Shown piece by piece: positions 5,921 through 9,841 of a DNA stretch of 9,841 bases. Numbering within the stretch: the first letter of the stretch is position 1; each line of letters starts with the position of its first letter. Below the pieces are notes generated by a model. It did not search any database. It was not told where the DNA came from and saw nothing but the letters and a program-made list of their open reading frames with translations. Origin of the DNA: Candidatus Parcubacteria bacterium. Its GTDB lineage: Bacteria > Patescibacteriota > Minisyncoccia > Minisyncoccales > JAUWXI01. The stretch covers positions 1 to 9,841 of the forward strand of contig JAUWXI010000013.1 in assembly GCA_030616435.1 (NCBI GenBank), read 5' to 3'. Both the position numbers and the translations under genes were made by a program.

Positions 5921-5995
5921 CGGGGTGTAGTATAACGGTTATTATGCAGGGCTGGGGGTCCTGTGACCCGGGTCCAACTCCCGGCGCCCCGACCA
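5921..5995 (+). tRNA. tRNA-Pro (anticodon GGG), CCA encoded
   Basis: The 75 bases fold as a cloverleaf. The acceptor is CGGGGTG (5921-5927) with CGCCCCG (5985-5991), one T-G wobble. The D-arm is short, with GG in the loop and three pairs. The anticodon stem CAGGG/TCCTG encloses loop CTGGGGG (5952-5958), reading anticodon GGG for CCC/CCU proline codons. The variable loop is 4 nt, and the T-stem CCGGG/CCCGG encloses TCCAACT. A73 and an encoded CCA follow (5992-5995). The C1-G72 pair with A73 is the proline identity pattern of bacteria. Oddities are C instead of T at position 55 of the T-loop, a T-T mismatch in the D-stem and G at 38. It abuts rpmB with no spacer and is followed after 17 nt by a terminator, so maturation of its 5' end by RNase P would cut right at the rpmB stop. 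Confidence 0.93.
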
Positions 5996-6012
5996 AAAAT
6001 ACTTGTCTTCAA

Positions 6013-6043
6013 ACTAAAAACCGCGTTTAACGCGGTTTTTAGT
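6013..6043. terminator. Strong bidirectional intrinsic terminator
   Basis: ACTAAAAACCGCG (6013-6025) and CGCGGTTTTTAGT (6031-6043) are perfect complements over 13 bp with a 5-base loop. The A/T tracts inside the arms supply a T-run on either strand after the CCGCG/CGCGG core. It closes the rpmB-tRNA-Pro unit on the plus strand and the convergent metallo-beta-lactamase unit on the minus strand. Confidence 0.9.
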
Positions 6044-6057
6044 GGTCCCACCTTGCC

Positions 6058-6210
6058 CTAGAAACATTCCGGAAAAGAAATCAAGTGGGTATCCGCATTC
6101 AGCTGCCACGGCGGCTGAAAATATAGAATTCCCTCAGAAATTACTTTTGTTCCCAGAGTTACTAGAAGGAAGACAGGACCATCTTCATTGTAGCTCTTCC
6201 AAAAATCCAT
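6058..6210 (-). CDS. Possible small protein of 50 aa downstream of the MBL gene
   Basis: An ATG at 6210 opens a 50-codon frame ending in TAG at 6058. It begins 11 nt after the MBL stop on the same strand, with an AGGT a few bases upstream that could serve as a weak ribosome-binding site. It stops 14 nt before the shared terminator, so it fills the available space neatly. The peptide starts MDFWKSYNEDG, has a moderately hydrophobic middle (about residues 12-31, with GPVFLLVTLG) and ends LISFPECF. I recognise no family and see no signal peptide or metal motif. It could be a real small gene, the remnant of a longer gene, or chance; the overlapping 8-bp inverted repeat at 6099-6118 leaves open a structured RNA instead. 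Confidence 0.35.
   Translation of the reverse strand: MDFWKSYNEDGPVFLLVTLGTKVISEGILYFQPPWQLNADTHLISFPECF
6099..6118. repeat. Short GC-rich inverted repeat
   Basis: TCAGCTGC (6099-6106) and GCGGCTGA (6111-6118) form an 8-bp stem with one wobble and a CACG tetraloop. It is clearly more GC-rich than its surroundings. No T-run follows on either strand, so it is not a terminator. It lies within the possible 50-aa frame. Confidence 0.4.
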
Positions 6211-6221
6211 GTCAATACCTA

Positions 6222-7088
6222 TTAATCTTCAATCTCTATTTTTAAATTATTGCCATCACTAATAACTTTTATATCTCCTTTTTTGTCCGTTCTTAAAACA
6301 TTTATATCAAACTTTTCTAATCTCTGCAAAACCTCTTTTGTTGGATGGCCGTATGGATTTTCCCCAACCTGAATGACAGCTAATTGAGGGAAAACTGCCT
6401 CTAAAAATTCTTCACTACTCGAATACTTTGAACCATGATGAGCAACTTTCAAGACATTTGAGCTCAAATCAATTCCTTTCTCAATAAGCTCTTTTTCGAT
6501 CGAGCTTGAAATATCGCCTGTAAATAAAAAAGAGTTTTTTCCGAAACTTAAATGAGAAACAATTGAAGTATCGTTAATGTTTTTAATCTCTTGACCAGCC
6601 AAGTCTTCAAAAGGAAAAAGGATTTTAAGAGAAACACTCCCTGCTCTAATATTAATTCCCTTTTTAACTAAAACAATTCTTGCTTTTTCTTCTTCTAACA
6701 ACTTAAGCCATTCCTCAAAGCCTGCTGTTTTATTCTCTACTCCTGTCCACAAAATCTGCTCAACTTCATAATCCCTTAAAACAAAAAGAAGGCCTGCAAA
6801 ATGATCCTTTTGAGGATGGGTTAAAATCACAAGGTCCAAAGATCTATCAAAAAAGGGAAGCTCTTTTCCTAATTTTTCCAAAATTTTTGAGTTTGCTCCC
6901 CCGTCAATCAAAACCTGATGGCGCTCTGGAGTTTCAATAAAGATGGCATCGCCCTGCCCCACATCAAAAAAACAAACTTCCAAAACCTTGGGTTTGGAAA
7001 ATTCAAAGACAGCAACCCAGGCTAAAATATTAGCAAAAAACAAAAAACCCAAGAGGAAAAGAGCAAACTTTTTAGCTCTCGAAATCAT
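6222..7088 (-). CDS. Membrane-anchored ComEC-like metallo-beta-lactamase-fold protein
   Basis: A 288-aa protein with one N-terminal membrane segment (about residues 8-29, after the basic MISRAKK), predicted to place the rest outside the membrane. The remainder is a metallo-beta-lactamase fold of the ComEC/Rec2 C-terminal type: FDVGQGDAIFIET (41-53), LIDGG (60-64), THPQKDHFAG (90-99, metal ligands His91, Asp95, His96), NDTSIV (172-177), FTGDI (189-193), VAHHGSKYSSS (215-225) and NPYGHPT (244-250). The OB-fold and multi-helix competence channel of full ComEC are missing, so this is the stand-alone hydrolase form seen widely in bacteria. A nuclease or phosphodiesterase activity is plausible, but the substrate cannot be read from sequence. 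It lies 23 nt after the DUF5679 gene. A CATAAT hexamer eight bases before the ATG could give it its own leaderless transcript. Confidence 0.88.
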   Translation of the reverse strand: MISRAKKFALFLLGFLFFANILAWVAVFEFSKPKVLEVCFFDVGQGDAIFIETPERHQVLIDGGANSKILEKLGKELPFFDRSLDLVILTHPQKDHFAGLLFVLRDYEVEQILWTGVENKTAGFEEWLKLLEEEKARIVLVKKGINIRAGSVSLKILFPFEDLAGQEIKNINDTSIVSHLSFGKNSFLFTGDISSSIEKELIEKGIDLSSNVLKVAHHGSKYSSSEEFLEAVFPQLAVIQVGENPYGHPTKEVLQRLEKFDINVLRTDKKGDIKVISDGNNLKIEIED

Positions 7089-7096
7089 CCAGCTAA

Positions 7097-7126
7097 ATTA
7101 TGAACCCCCTACTAGCTCTTTATGAA
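7097..7126 (-). promoter_or_regulatory. Weak candidate promoter for the MBL gene
   Basis: On the minus strand TTCATA (7126-7121, 4/6) is followed by an 18-base spacer and CATAAT (7102-7097, 5/6). The MBL ATG begins nine bases after the -10, so the RNA would carry almost no leader. The -35 lies inside the last codons of the DUF5679 gene. Co-transcription with that gene is the alternative. Confidence 0.3.
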
Positions 7127-7267
7127 TTTGAACATCTTTGTCTTGCAGACAGGACAGGTGCCAGTCAAAGCTTTTCTCTTTGTCCCTCCCTTTCCCTTAA
7201 TGACAATCTCCTTCTCATTTTCCATCTCTCTCTTTTGTCTACATTTTACACAATATGCTTGTGCCAT
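7112..7267 (-). CDS. DUF5679-type small zinc-ribbon protein
   Basis: A 51-aa frame from the ATG at 7267 to TAG at 7112. The N-terminus MAQAYCVKCRQKREM and the later LTGTCPVCKTKMF match the DUF5679 pattern that I know from CPR genomes (an AxxYCVKCRxK start, a charged middle and GTCPVCGTKMF near the end). Cys6, Cys9, Cys38 and Cys41 form two CxxC knuckles for one zinc. The middle (about 13-34) is highly charged and the protein is basic overall, consistent with binding nucleic acid or ribosomes, but no function is established to my knowledge. It precedes the MBL gene by 23 nt on the same strand and is preceded by a 169-nt region with repeated boxes. There is no clear Shine-Dalgarno. Confidence 0.85.
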   Translation of the reverse strand: MAQAYCVKCRQKREMENEKEIVIKGKGGTKRKALTGTCPVCKTKMFKFIKS

Positions 7268-7285
7268 AAATAATACTAATTTTTA

Positions 7286-7324
7286 TGCGAACTTAATAAT
7301 TTAATGCGAATATATTGATTCGCA
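7286..7324 (-). promoter_or_regulatory. Triple TGCGAA-box element upstream of the DUF5679 gene
   Basis: TGCGAA occurs at 7286-7291 and 7305-7310 on the plus strand, 19 bp apart, and its complement TTCGCA at 7319-7324. The last two extend to a perfect 7-bp inverted repeat, TGCGAAT (7305-7311) and ATTCGCA (7318-7324), with a 6-base loop. As DNA this looks like an operator with a half-site two helical turns away. As minus-strand RNA the first arm can pair with either of the two downstream copies. The middle copy also lies where a -35 (TTCGCA) would sit for a CATAAA -10 (7287-7282). Confidence 0.5.
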
Positions 7325-7336
7325 CAGTATCGACCT

Positions 7337-7345
7337 TTATCCACA
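7337..7345 (+). promoter_or_regulatory. Perfect DnaA-box match
   Basis: TTATCCACA matches the strongest E. coli DnaA box exactly and lies in an AT-rich non-coding stretch. Only one other imperfect copy is nearby (TTTTACACA, 7244-7252, inside the DUF5679 gene). That is too few for an origin; it may be a regulatory DnaA site or chance. Confidence 0.35.
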
Positions 7346-7355
7346 GCTTTATTTT

Positions 7356-7384
7356 ACCTTAATTTAACCTAAAAAGCCAGTCAA
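7356..7384 (-). promoter_or_regulatory. Candidate promoter upstream of the DUF5679 gene
   Basis: On the minus strand TTGACT (7384-7379, 5/6) is followed by 17 bases and TAAGGT (7361-7356, a weak -10). The spacing and TAAG-type -10 equal those of the tuf and rpsL promoters. Initiation near 7349 would give the DUF5679 gene a leader of about 80 nt that contains the TGCGAA boxes. Confidence 0.35.
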
Positions 7385-7436
7385 GTCCTTTAATAAGCTC
7401 AGGGTAAAGTCCTTAAAATCTCAAGAGGGCTATTTC

Positions 7437-7883
7437 TTATTTCAATTTCTTTAAAATTACACCTACAGCTTCTTTTGAATTAATTTTCTCTGTATTAATC
7501 AAAATATCAGGATTTTCAGGTTCTTCCATTTGATGGAAAATTATGTGAACTGCTTTTTCTGGAATTTGAGGCTTCCTTTCTTTATTCCTTTTCAAACAAG
7601 TTTTCAGGGAACATTTCAAATAAATTAGCAAAACATTTTCTCTTCCTGTTTTTTTGAAAACCTGATCTCTCCATTTTCTCTTATAAAATGTTGCATCAAG
7701 CAAAATAAAATCTGTCTTCCCTAAATTTTTTTCCAAAAAATTTAAGGCCTTCTCATAAACTCTACTCTTTACTTTATCTGAGACAAAGACTTTAACTCGC
7801 CCTTCCTTTTTAAGTTCTTTTGTCAAAAGCTCAGCTATTGTTGATTTTCCAGAGCCAGGGACTCCACAAAAAACTATTATCAT
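7437..7883 (-). CDS. Small P-loop kinase (AAA_33 / APS-kinase-like)
   Basis: A 148-aa single-domain protein. GVPGSGKST (residues 7-15) is a Walker A loop right after the first beta strand. DFILLDATFYKRKWRD holds the second acidic strand (LLDAT). LIYLKCSLKTCLKRN corresponds to the lid region with arginines. EEPENPDILINTE resembles the segment near the end of adenylylsulfate kinases and related nucleotide/sugar kinases. It therefore belongs with the APS-kinase/polynucleotide-kinase-like P-loop group, but the phosphoryl acceptor cannot be named. I chose the ATG at 7883, one base after the stop of the upstream deacylase gene (TAAtATG), over a TTG at 7892 that would add three residues and overlap that gene. 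It is the last gene of the rhomboid-ald-ybaK-kinase cluster. Confidence 0.85.
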   Translation of the reverse strand: MIIVFCGVPGSGKSTIAELLTKELKKEGRVKVFVSDKVKSRVYEKALNFLEKNLGKTDFILLDATFYKRKWRDQVFKKTGRENVLLIYLKCSLKTCLKRNKERKPQIPEKAVHIIFHQMEEPENPDILINTEKINSKEAVGVILKKLK

Positions 7884-7884
7884 A

Positions 7885-8328
7885 TTATTCAAGTTCTAAA
7901 ATCCTCTTTAATTCTGAAAGAGTGGTTTTAAAATTAACATTGGAAGCTCCTGCTGCAGCCCATAAAGGTTGCTTAGGATTAAATCCTTTAATAATAATCG
8001 TTTTTAAAGGTTTTTTGTGGCCAAAGGGAGGAACACCACCAATTGAATGACCGGTGATCTCTTTTATCTCATCTGCTGTTGCCATCCGAATTTCTTTTTT
8101 ACCCAATTTTCTTTTTAAATACCCAAAACTCAATCTCTTATCACCAGGACAAAGGCAAATAAAAAAATCTGAGTCAGCTTTAATAACCAAAGATTTGACA
8201 ATGTTAGAGACCGAAACGCCATGAACCTCAGCTGCCTCTTTAGCTGTCAAGGTCGATCTTTCAGATTTTACAAGTTTAATATCCAAATTATGTTCTTTTA
8301 AAAACTTTTTAAAAAGCTTAACACTCAT
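7885..8328 (-). CDS. YbaK/EbsC-family aminoacyl-tRNA deacylase (trans-editing)
   Basis: A 147-aa protein of the INS editing superfamily (YbaK, ProXp-ala and the ProRS insertion domain), which hydrolyses misacylated tRNAs such as Cys- or Ala-tRNA-Pro. Family features are TAKEAAEVHGVSVSNIVKSLVIK (28-50, with the conserved Lys45), CPGDKRLSFGYLKRKLG (60-76), ITGHSIGGVPPFGHKKP (91-107, with the substrate-lining GGxPPFGH loop) and LWAAAGASNVNF (122-133). The subfamily, and so the amino acid removed, is uncertain. The ATG at 8328 was chosen; an upstream TTG at 8346 overlaps the ald stop as TTGA and would add six residues. Either way it is tightly coupled to ald upstream and the kinase downstream. 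A proline tRNA, the usual substrate type of the family, lies in the same window. Confidence 0.9.
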   Translation of the reverse strand: MSVKLFKKFLKEHNLDIKLVKSERSTLTAKEAAEVHGVSVSNIVKSLVIKADSDFFICLCPGDKRLSFGYLKRKLGKKEIRMATADEIKEITGHSIGGVPPFGHKKPLKTIIIKGFNPKQPLWAAAGASNVNFKTTLSELKRILELE

Positions 8329-8342
8329 CTCTACCAAATTCC

Positions 8343-9455
8343 TCAAACTAGTTCCTTTAGTGATTTGTACTTTAAGCCGTGGGCTTTGGCAACTGCTTCA
8401 AAAGTAATAAATCCTTCATAAACATTCACCCCTTTTGCCAAAGCTGGATCTTTCTTTACGGCCTCAATAAAACCTGAGTTTGCCAACTCCAGAACATAGG
8501 ATAAGGTGGTATTGGTTAAACTAATAGTCGAAGTTCGAGGAACAGCTCCCGGCATATTGGTAACACAATAATGAATCACCCCTTCTTCAATAAAAACTGG
8601 ATTTTCATGGGTAGTGGGACGGGAAGTCTCAATGCAGCCTCCCTGGTCAATGGCTACATCAACAATTACGCTTTTGGGTTGCATTTCTTTTATCATCTCT
8701 CTGGTAACAACTTTCGGGGTTTTAGCTCCCGGAACTAACACTGCTCCTATTAAAACATCAGCTTTTCTCAAAACCTTTTTAATGTTTTTTGGATTTGAAA
8801 TTAATGTTTTGAGATTTTCATTAAAAATTTTTTCTAATCCTTTGAGTTTTTCGATGTTTATATCCAAAGCTGTCACTTTAGCCCCCATTTCCAGCGCCAT
8901 CTCAGTAGCACTCTTACCAACATTGCCAGCCCCAATAATAACGACATTACAAGGTTCAACCCCAGTTACTTTTCCTAAAAGCTTTCCTTTTCCTCCTTGT
9001 GGTTTTTGTAAAAAGTAGGCTGCTATTTGAGGAGCCATTTTGCCTGCCACTTCACTCATTGGTTTCAATAAAGGTAATGTGCCATCTTTCAATTGAACAG
9101 TCTCATAGGCTATAGCTGTCACCTTCTTTTTGACCAGCTCTAGGGTTAGCTCTTTTAATCGAGGATGAGCCAGATGTAAATAGGTAAACAATAAAAGATG
9201 GGGTCTGAAGAACTGATACTCATTTTGTAATGGTTCCTTGATTTTTACGATCAAATCTGCTTTCCAAACTTCTTGTTGTGAAACAATTTTTGCTCCTGCT
9301 CTTTTGTATTCTTCATTCAAAAAACCACTTCCCTTGCCAGCTCCCTTTTCAACTAATATCTCATGGCCAGCTTTTTTCAAAGCATTGACTCCAGCTGGTA
9401 TCATCCCTACCCGATTTTCACCAATTTTTATCTCTTTTGGTATACCAATAATCAT
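8343..9455 (-). CDS. ald: Alanine dehydrogenase
   Basis: A 370-aa NAD-dependent enzyme for L-alanine to pyruvate plus ammonia, reversible, in the cytoplasm. It matches Ald from end to end: MIIGIPKEIKIGENRVGMIPAGV at the N-terminus with Arg15, KIKEP with Lys73, YLHLAH with His94, the Rossmann motif GAGNVG (175-180) with Asp198 at the end of the following strand, VDVAIDQGG with Asp270, TTHENPVF, and NMPGAVPRTST. These are the substrate-binding and catalytic positions known from the Mycobacterium enzyme, so it should be active. The frame stays open upstream into the rhomboid gene, but the family start MIIGIPKE fixes the ATG at 9455, 32 nt after the rhomboid stop. It ends in TGA, which argues for the standard genetic code. 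Amino-acid dehydrogenases are uncommon in reduced genomes; a role in pyruvate/NADH balance or nitrogen salvage is plausible inference. Confidence 0.95.
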   Translation of the reverse strand: MIIGIPKEIKIGENRVGMIPAGVNALKKAGHEILVEKGAGKGSGFLNEEYKRAGAKIVSQQEVWKADLIVKIKEPLQNEYQFFRPHLLLFTYLHLAHPRLKELTLELVKKKVTAIAYETVQLKDGTLPLLKPMSEVAGKMAPQIAAYFLQKPQGGKGKLLGKVTGVEPCNVVIIGAGNVGKSATEMALEMGAKVTALDINIEKLKGLEKIFNENLKTLISNPKNIKKVLRKADVLIGAVLVPGAKTPKVVTREMIKEMQPKSVIVDVAIDQGGCIETSRPTTHENPVFIEEGVIHYCVTNMPGAVPRTSTISLTNTTLSYVLELANSGFIEAVKKDPALAKGVNVYEGFITFEAVAKAHGLKYKSLKELV

Positions 9456-9487
9456 TTTCGATATTTTTTGTAAATTTTCATAACAAT

Positions 9488-9841
9488 TTAACTCTTTTTC
9501 TTCCAAAATCTGGCAATTAAAAAGCCTGTAATAAAACCTCCGATGTGGGCAAAATAAGCTATCCCTCCCAAATTTGCATATCCTAAACTTCCAAGACCAG
9601 ATAAGGCTTGGAATAAAAACCAATATCCCAGCATAAAAAAGGCAGGAAGAGTAATAACTCGATAAAAAAGGAAAGAAGGAACCAAAACTTTGACTCTTGC
9701 CCGAGGGAAAAAATAAAGATAAGCTCCCATTAGGCCAGCAATGGCTCCTGAAGCACCGAGATTTGGAATTTGAGAACTGGGATTTAAAAGAAGTTGACCC
9801 AAAGAACCAAAAATTCCACAACCAAGATAAAAAAGTGAAAA
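9488..9841 (-). CDS. Rhomboid family intramembrane serine protease, C-terminal part
   Basis: The open frame reaches the right window edge with no start, leaving 117 codons of the C-terminal part. GASGAIAGLMGAYLYF holds the catalytic Ser of the GxSG motif, preceded by LGCGIFGSL and the family-typical LNPSSQIPNLGASG linker. FAHIGGFITGFL holds the catalytic His of the Ser-His dyad. Hydrophobic segments alternate as in the rhomboid fold and the protein ends in a lysine-rich tail. The N-terminal transmembrane helices, including the HxxxxHxxxN helix, must lie beyond the window. Nothing in the visible part is missing, so it is probably a working membrane protease with unknown substrate. It precedes ald by 32 nt on the same strand and is the first visible gene of that cluster. 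Confidence 0.93.
   Translation of the reverse strand, partial: FSLFYLGCGIFGSLGQLLLNPSSQIPNLGASGAIAGLMGAYLYFFPRARVKVLVPSFLFYRVITLPAFFMLGYWFLFQALSGLGSLGYANLGGIAYFAHIGGFITGFLIARFWKKKS

Noticed and set aside
6099..6118. The GC-rich inverted repeat as a terminator or known ncRNA
   Set aside because: It has no T-tract and I recognise no RNA family; the real terminator is 6013-6043.
7268..7436. Replication origin
   Set aside because: There is only one perfect DnaA box plus one imperfect copy inside a gene, no AT-rich 13-mer array and no dnaA, dnaN or rpmH neighbour.
9456..9821. The ald frame stays open about 120 codons upstream of its ATG
   Set aside because: The extra residues are Ser/Phe-rich and unlike Ald; they are a shadow of the rhomboid gene, whose GASGA and HIGG motifs are read in another frame.
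266..9841. UGA recoding (Gly or Trp), as in some reduced bacteria
   Set aside because: None of the long conserved proteins contains an in-frame TGA, tryptophans use TGG, and ald ends in TGA.
1..9841. Mobile elements, CRISPR arrays, toxin-antitoxin or defence genes
   Set aside because: No transposase, integrase, repeat-spacer array, terminal inverted repeats or paired small toxin-like genes were found; gene content is housekeeping.

Overview
This AT-rich window is a housekeeping segment of a small bacterial genome. The ribosomal proteins and elongation factors are bacterial in type. Intergenic spaces are short and Shine-Dalgarno motifs are mostly weak or absent. A DUF5679-type mini zinc ribbon is present, a family I know mainly from candidate-phyla-radiation genomes. 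Together these suggest Patescibacteria/CPR, perhaps a Parcubacteria-like lineage; this is inference from gene style, not a database match. No long gene contains an in-frame TGA and ald ends in TGA, so the code is standard (table 11) and not the UGA-Gly code of Gracilibacteria/SR1.

Layout. (1) Positions 1-4980, minus strand: the str operon rpsL-rpsG-fusA-tuf-rpsJ, then a 214-nt spacer holding an intrinsic terminator, then the first 17 codons of rplC, the start of the S10 operon. A promoter and a 67-nt leader with two mutually exclusive hairpins precede rpsL, and an internal promoter precedes tuf. (2) Positions 5020-5634, minus: a small M50 site-2-protease-family membrane protein. (3) Positions 5635-5698: a 64-bp divergent promoter region. 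(4) Positions 5699-6043, plus: rpmB followed without any spacer by tRNA-Pro(GGG), then a strong bidirectional terminator. (5) Positions 6058-7267, minus: a DUF5679 zinc ribbon (7112-7267), a membrane-anchored ComEC-like metallo-beta-lactamase protein (6222-7088) and a possible 50-aa ORF ending just before the shared terminator. (6) Positions 7268-7436: an intergenic region with repeated TGCGAA boxes, one perfect DnaA box and a promoter-like element. (7) Positions 7437-9841, minus: a tight cluster of rhomboid protease (cut by the window edge), alanine dehydrogenase, YbaK-type tRNA deacylase and a small P-loop kinase.

How it works together. Most of the window serves translation: ribosomal proteins S12, S7, S10, L3 and L28, EF-G, EF-Tu, a proline tRNA and a trans-editing deacylase of the family that clears misacylated tRNA-Pro. 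I see no mobile element, CRISPR array, defence cassette or obvious new multi-gene system. The most unusual signals are in the non-coding DNA. Several promoters put the predicted transcription start at or within a few bases of the ATG (leaderless mRNAs: the M50 gene, rpmB, tuf, possibly rplC and the MBL gene). Two other leaders carry an arm that can pair with either of two copies of its complement, and rpmB and a tRNA are fused head to tail.
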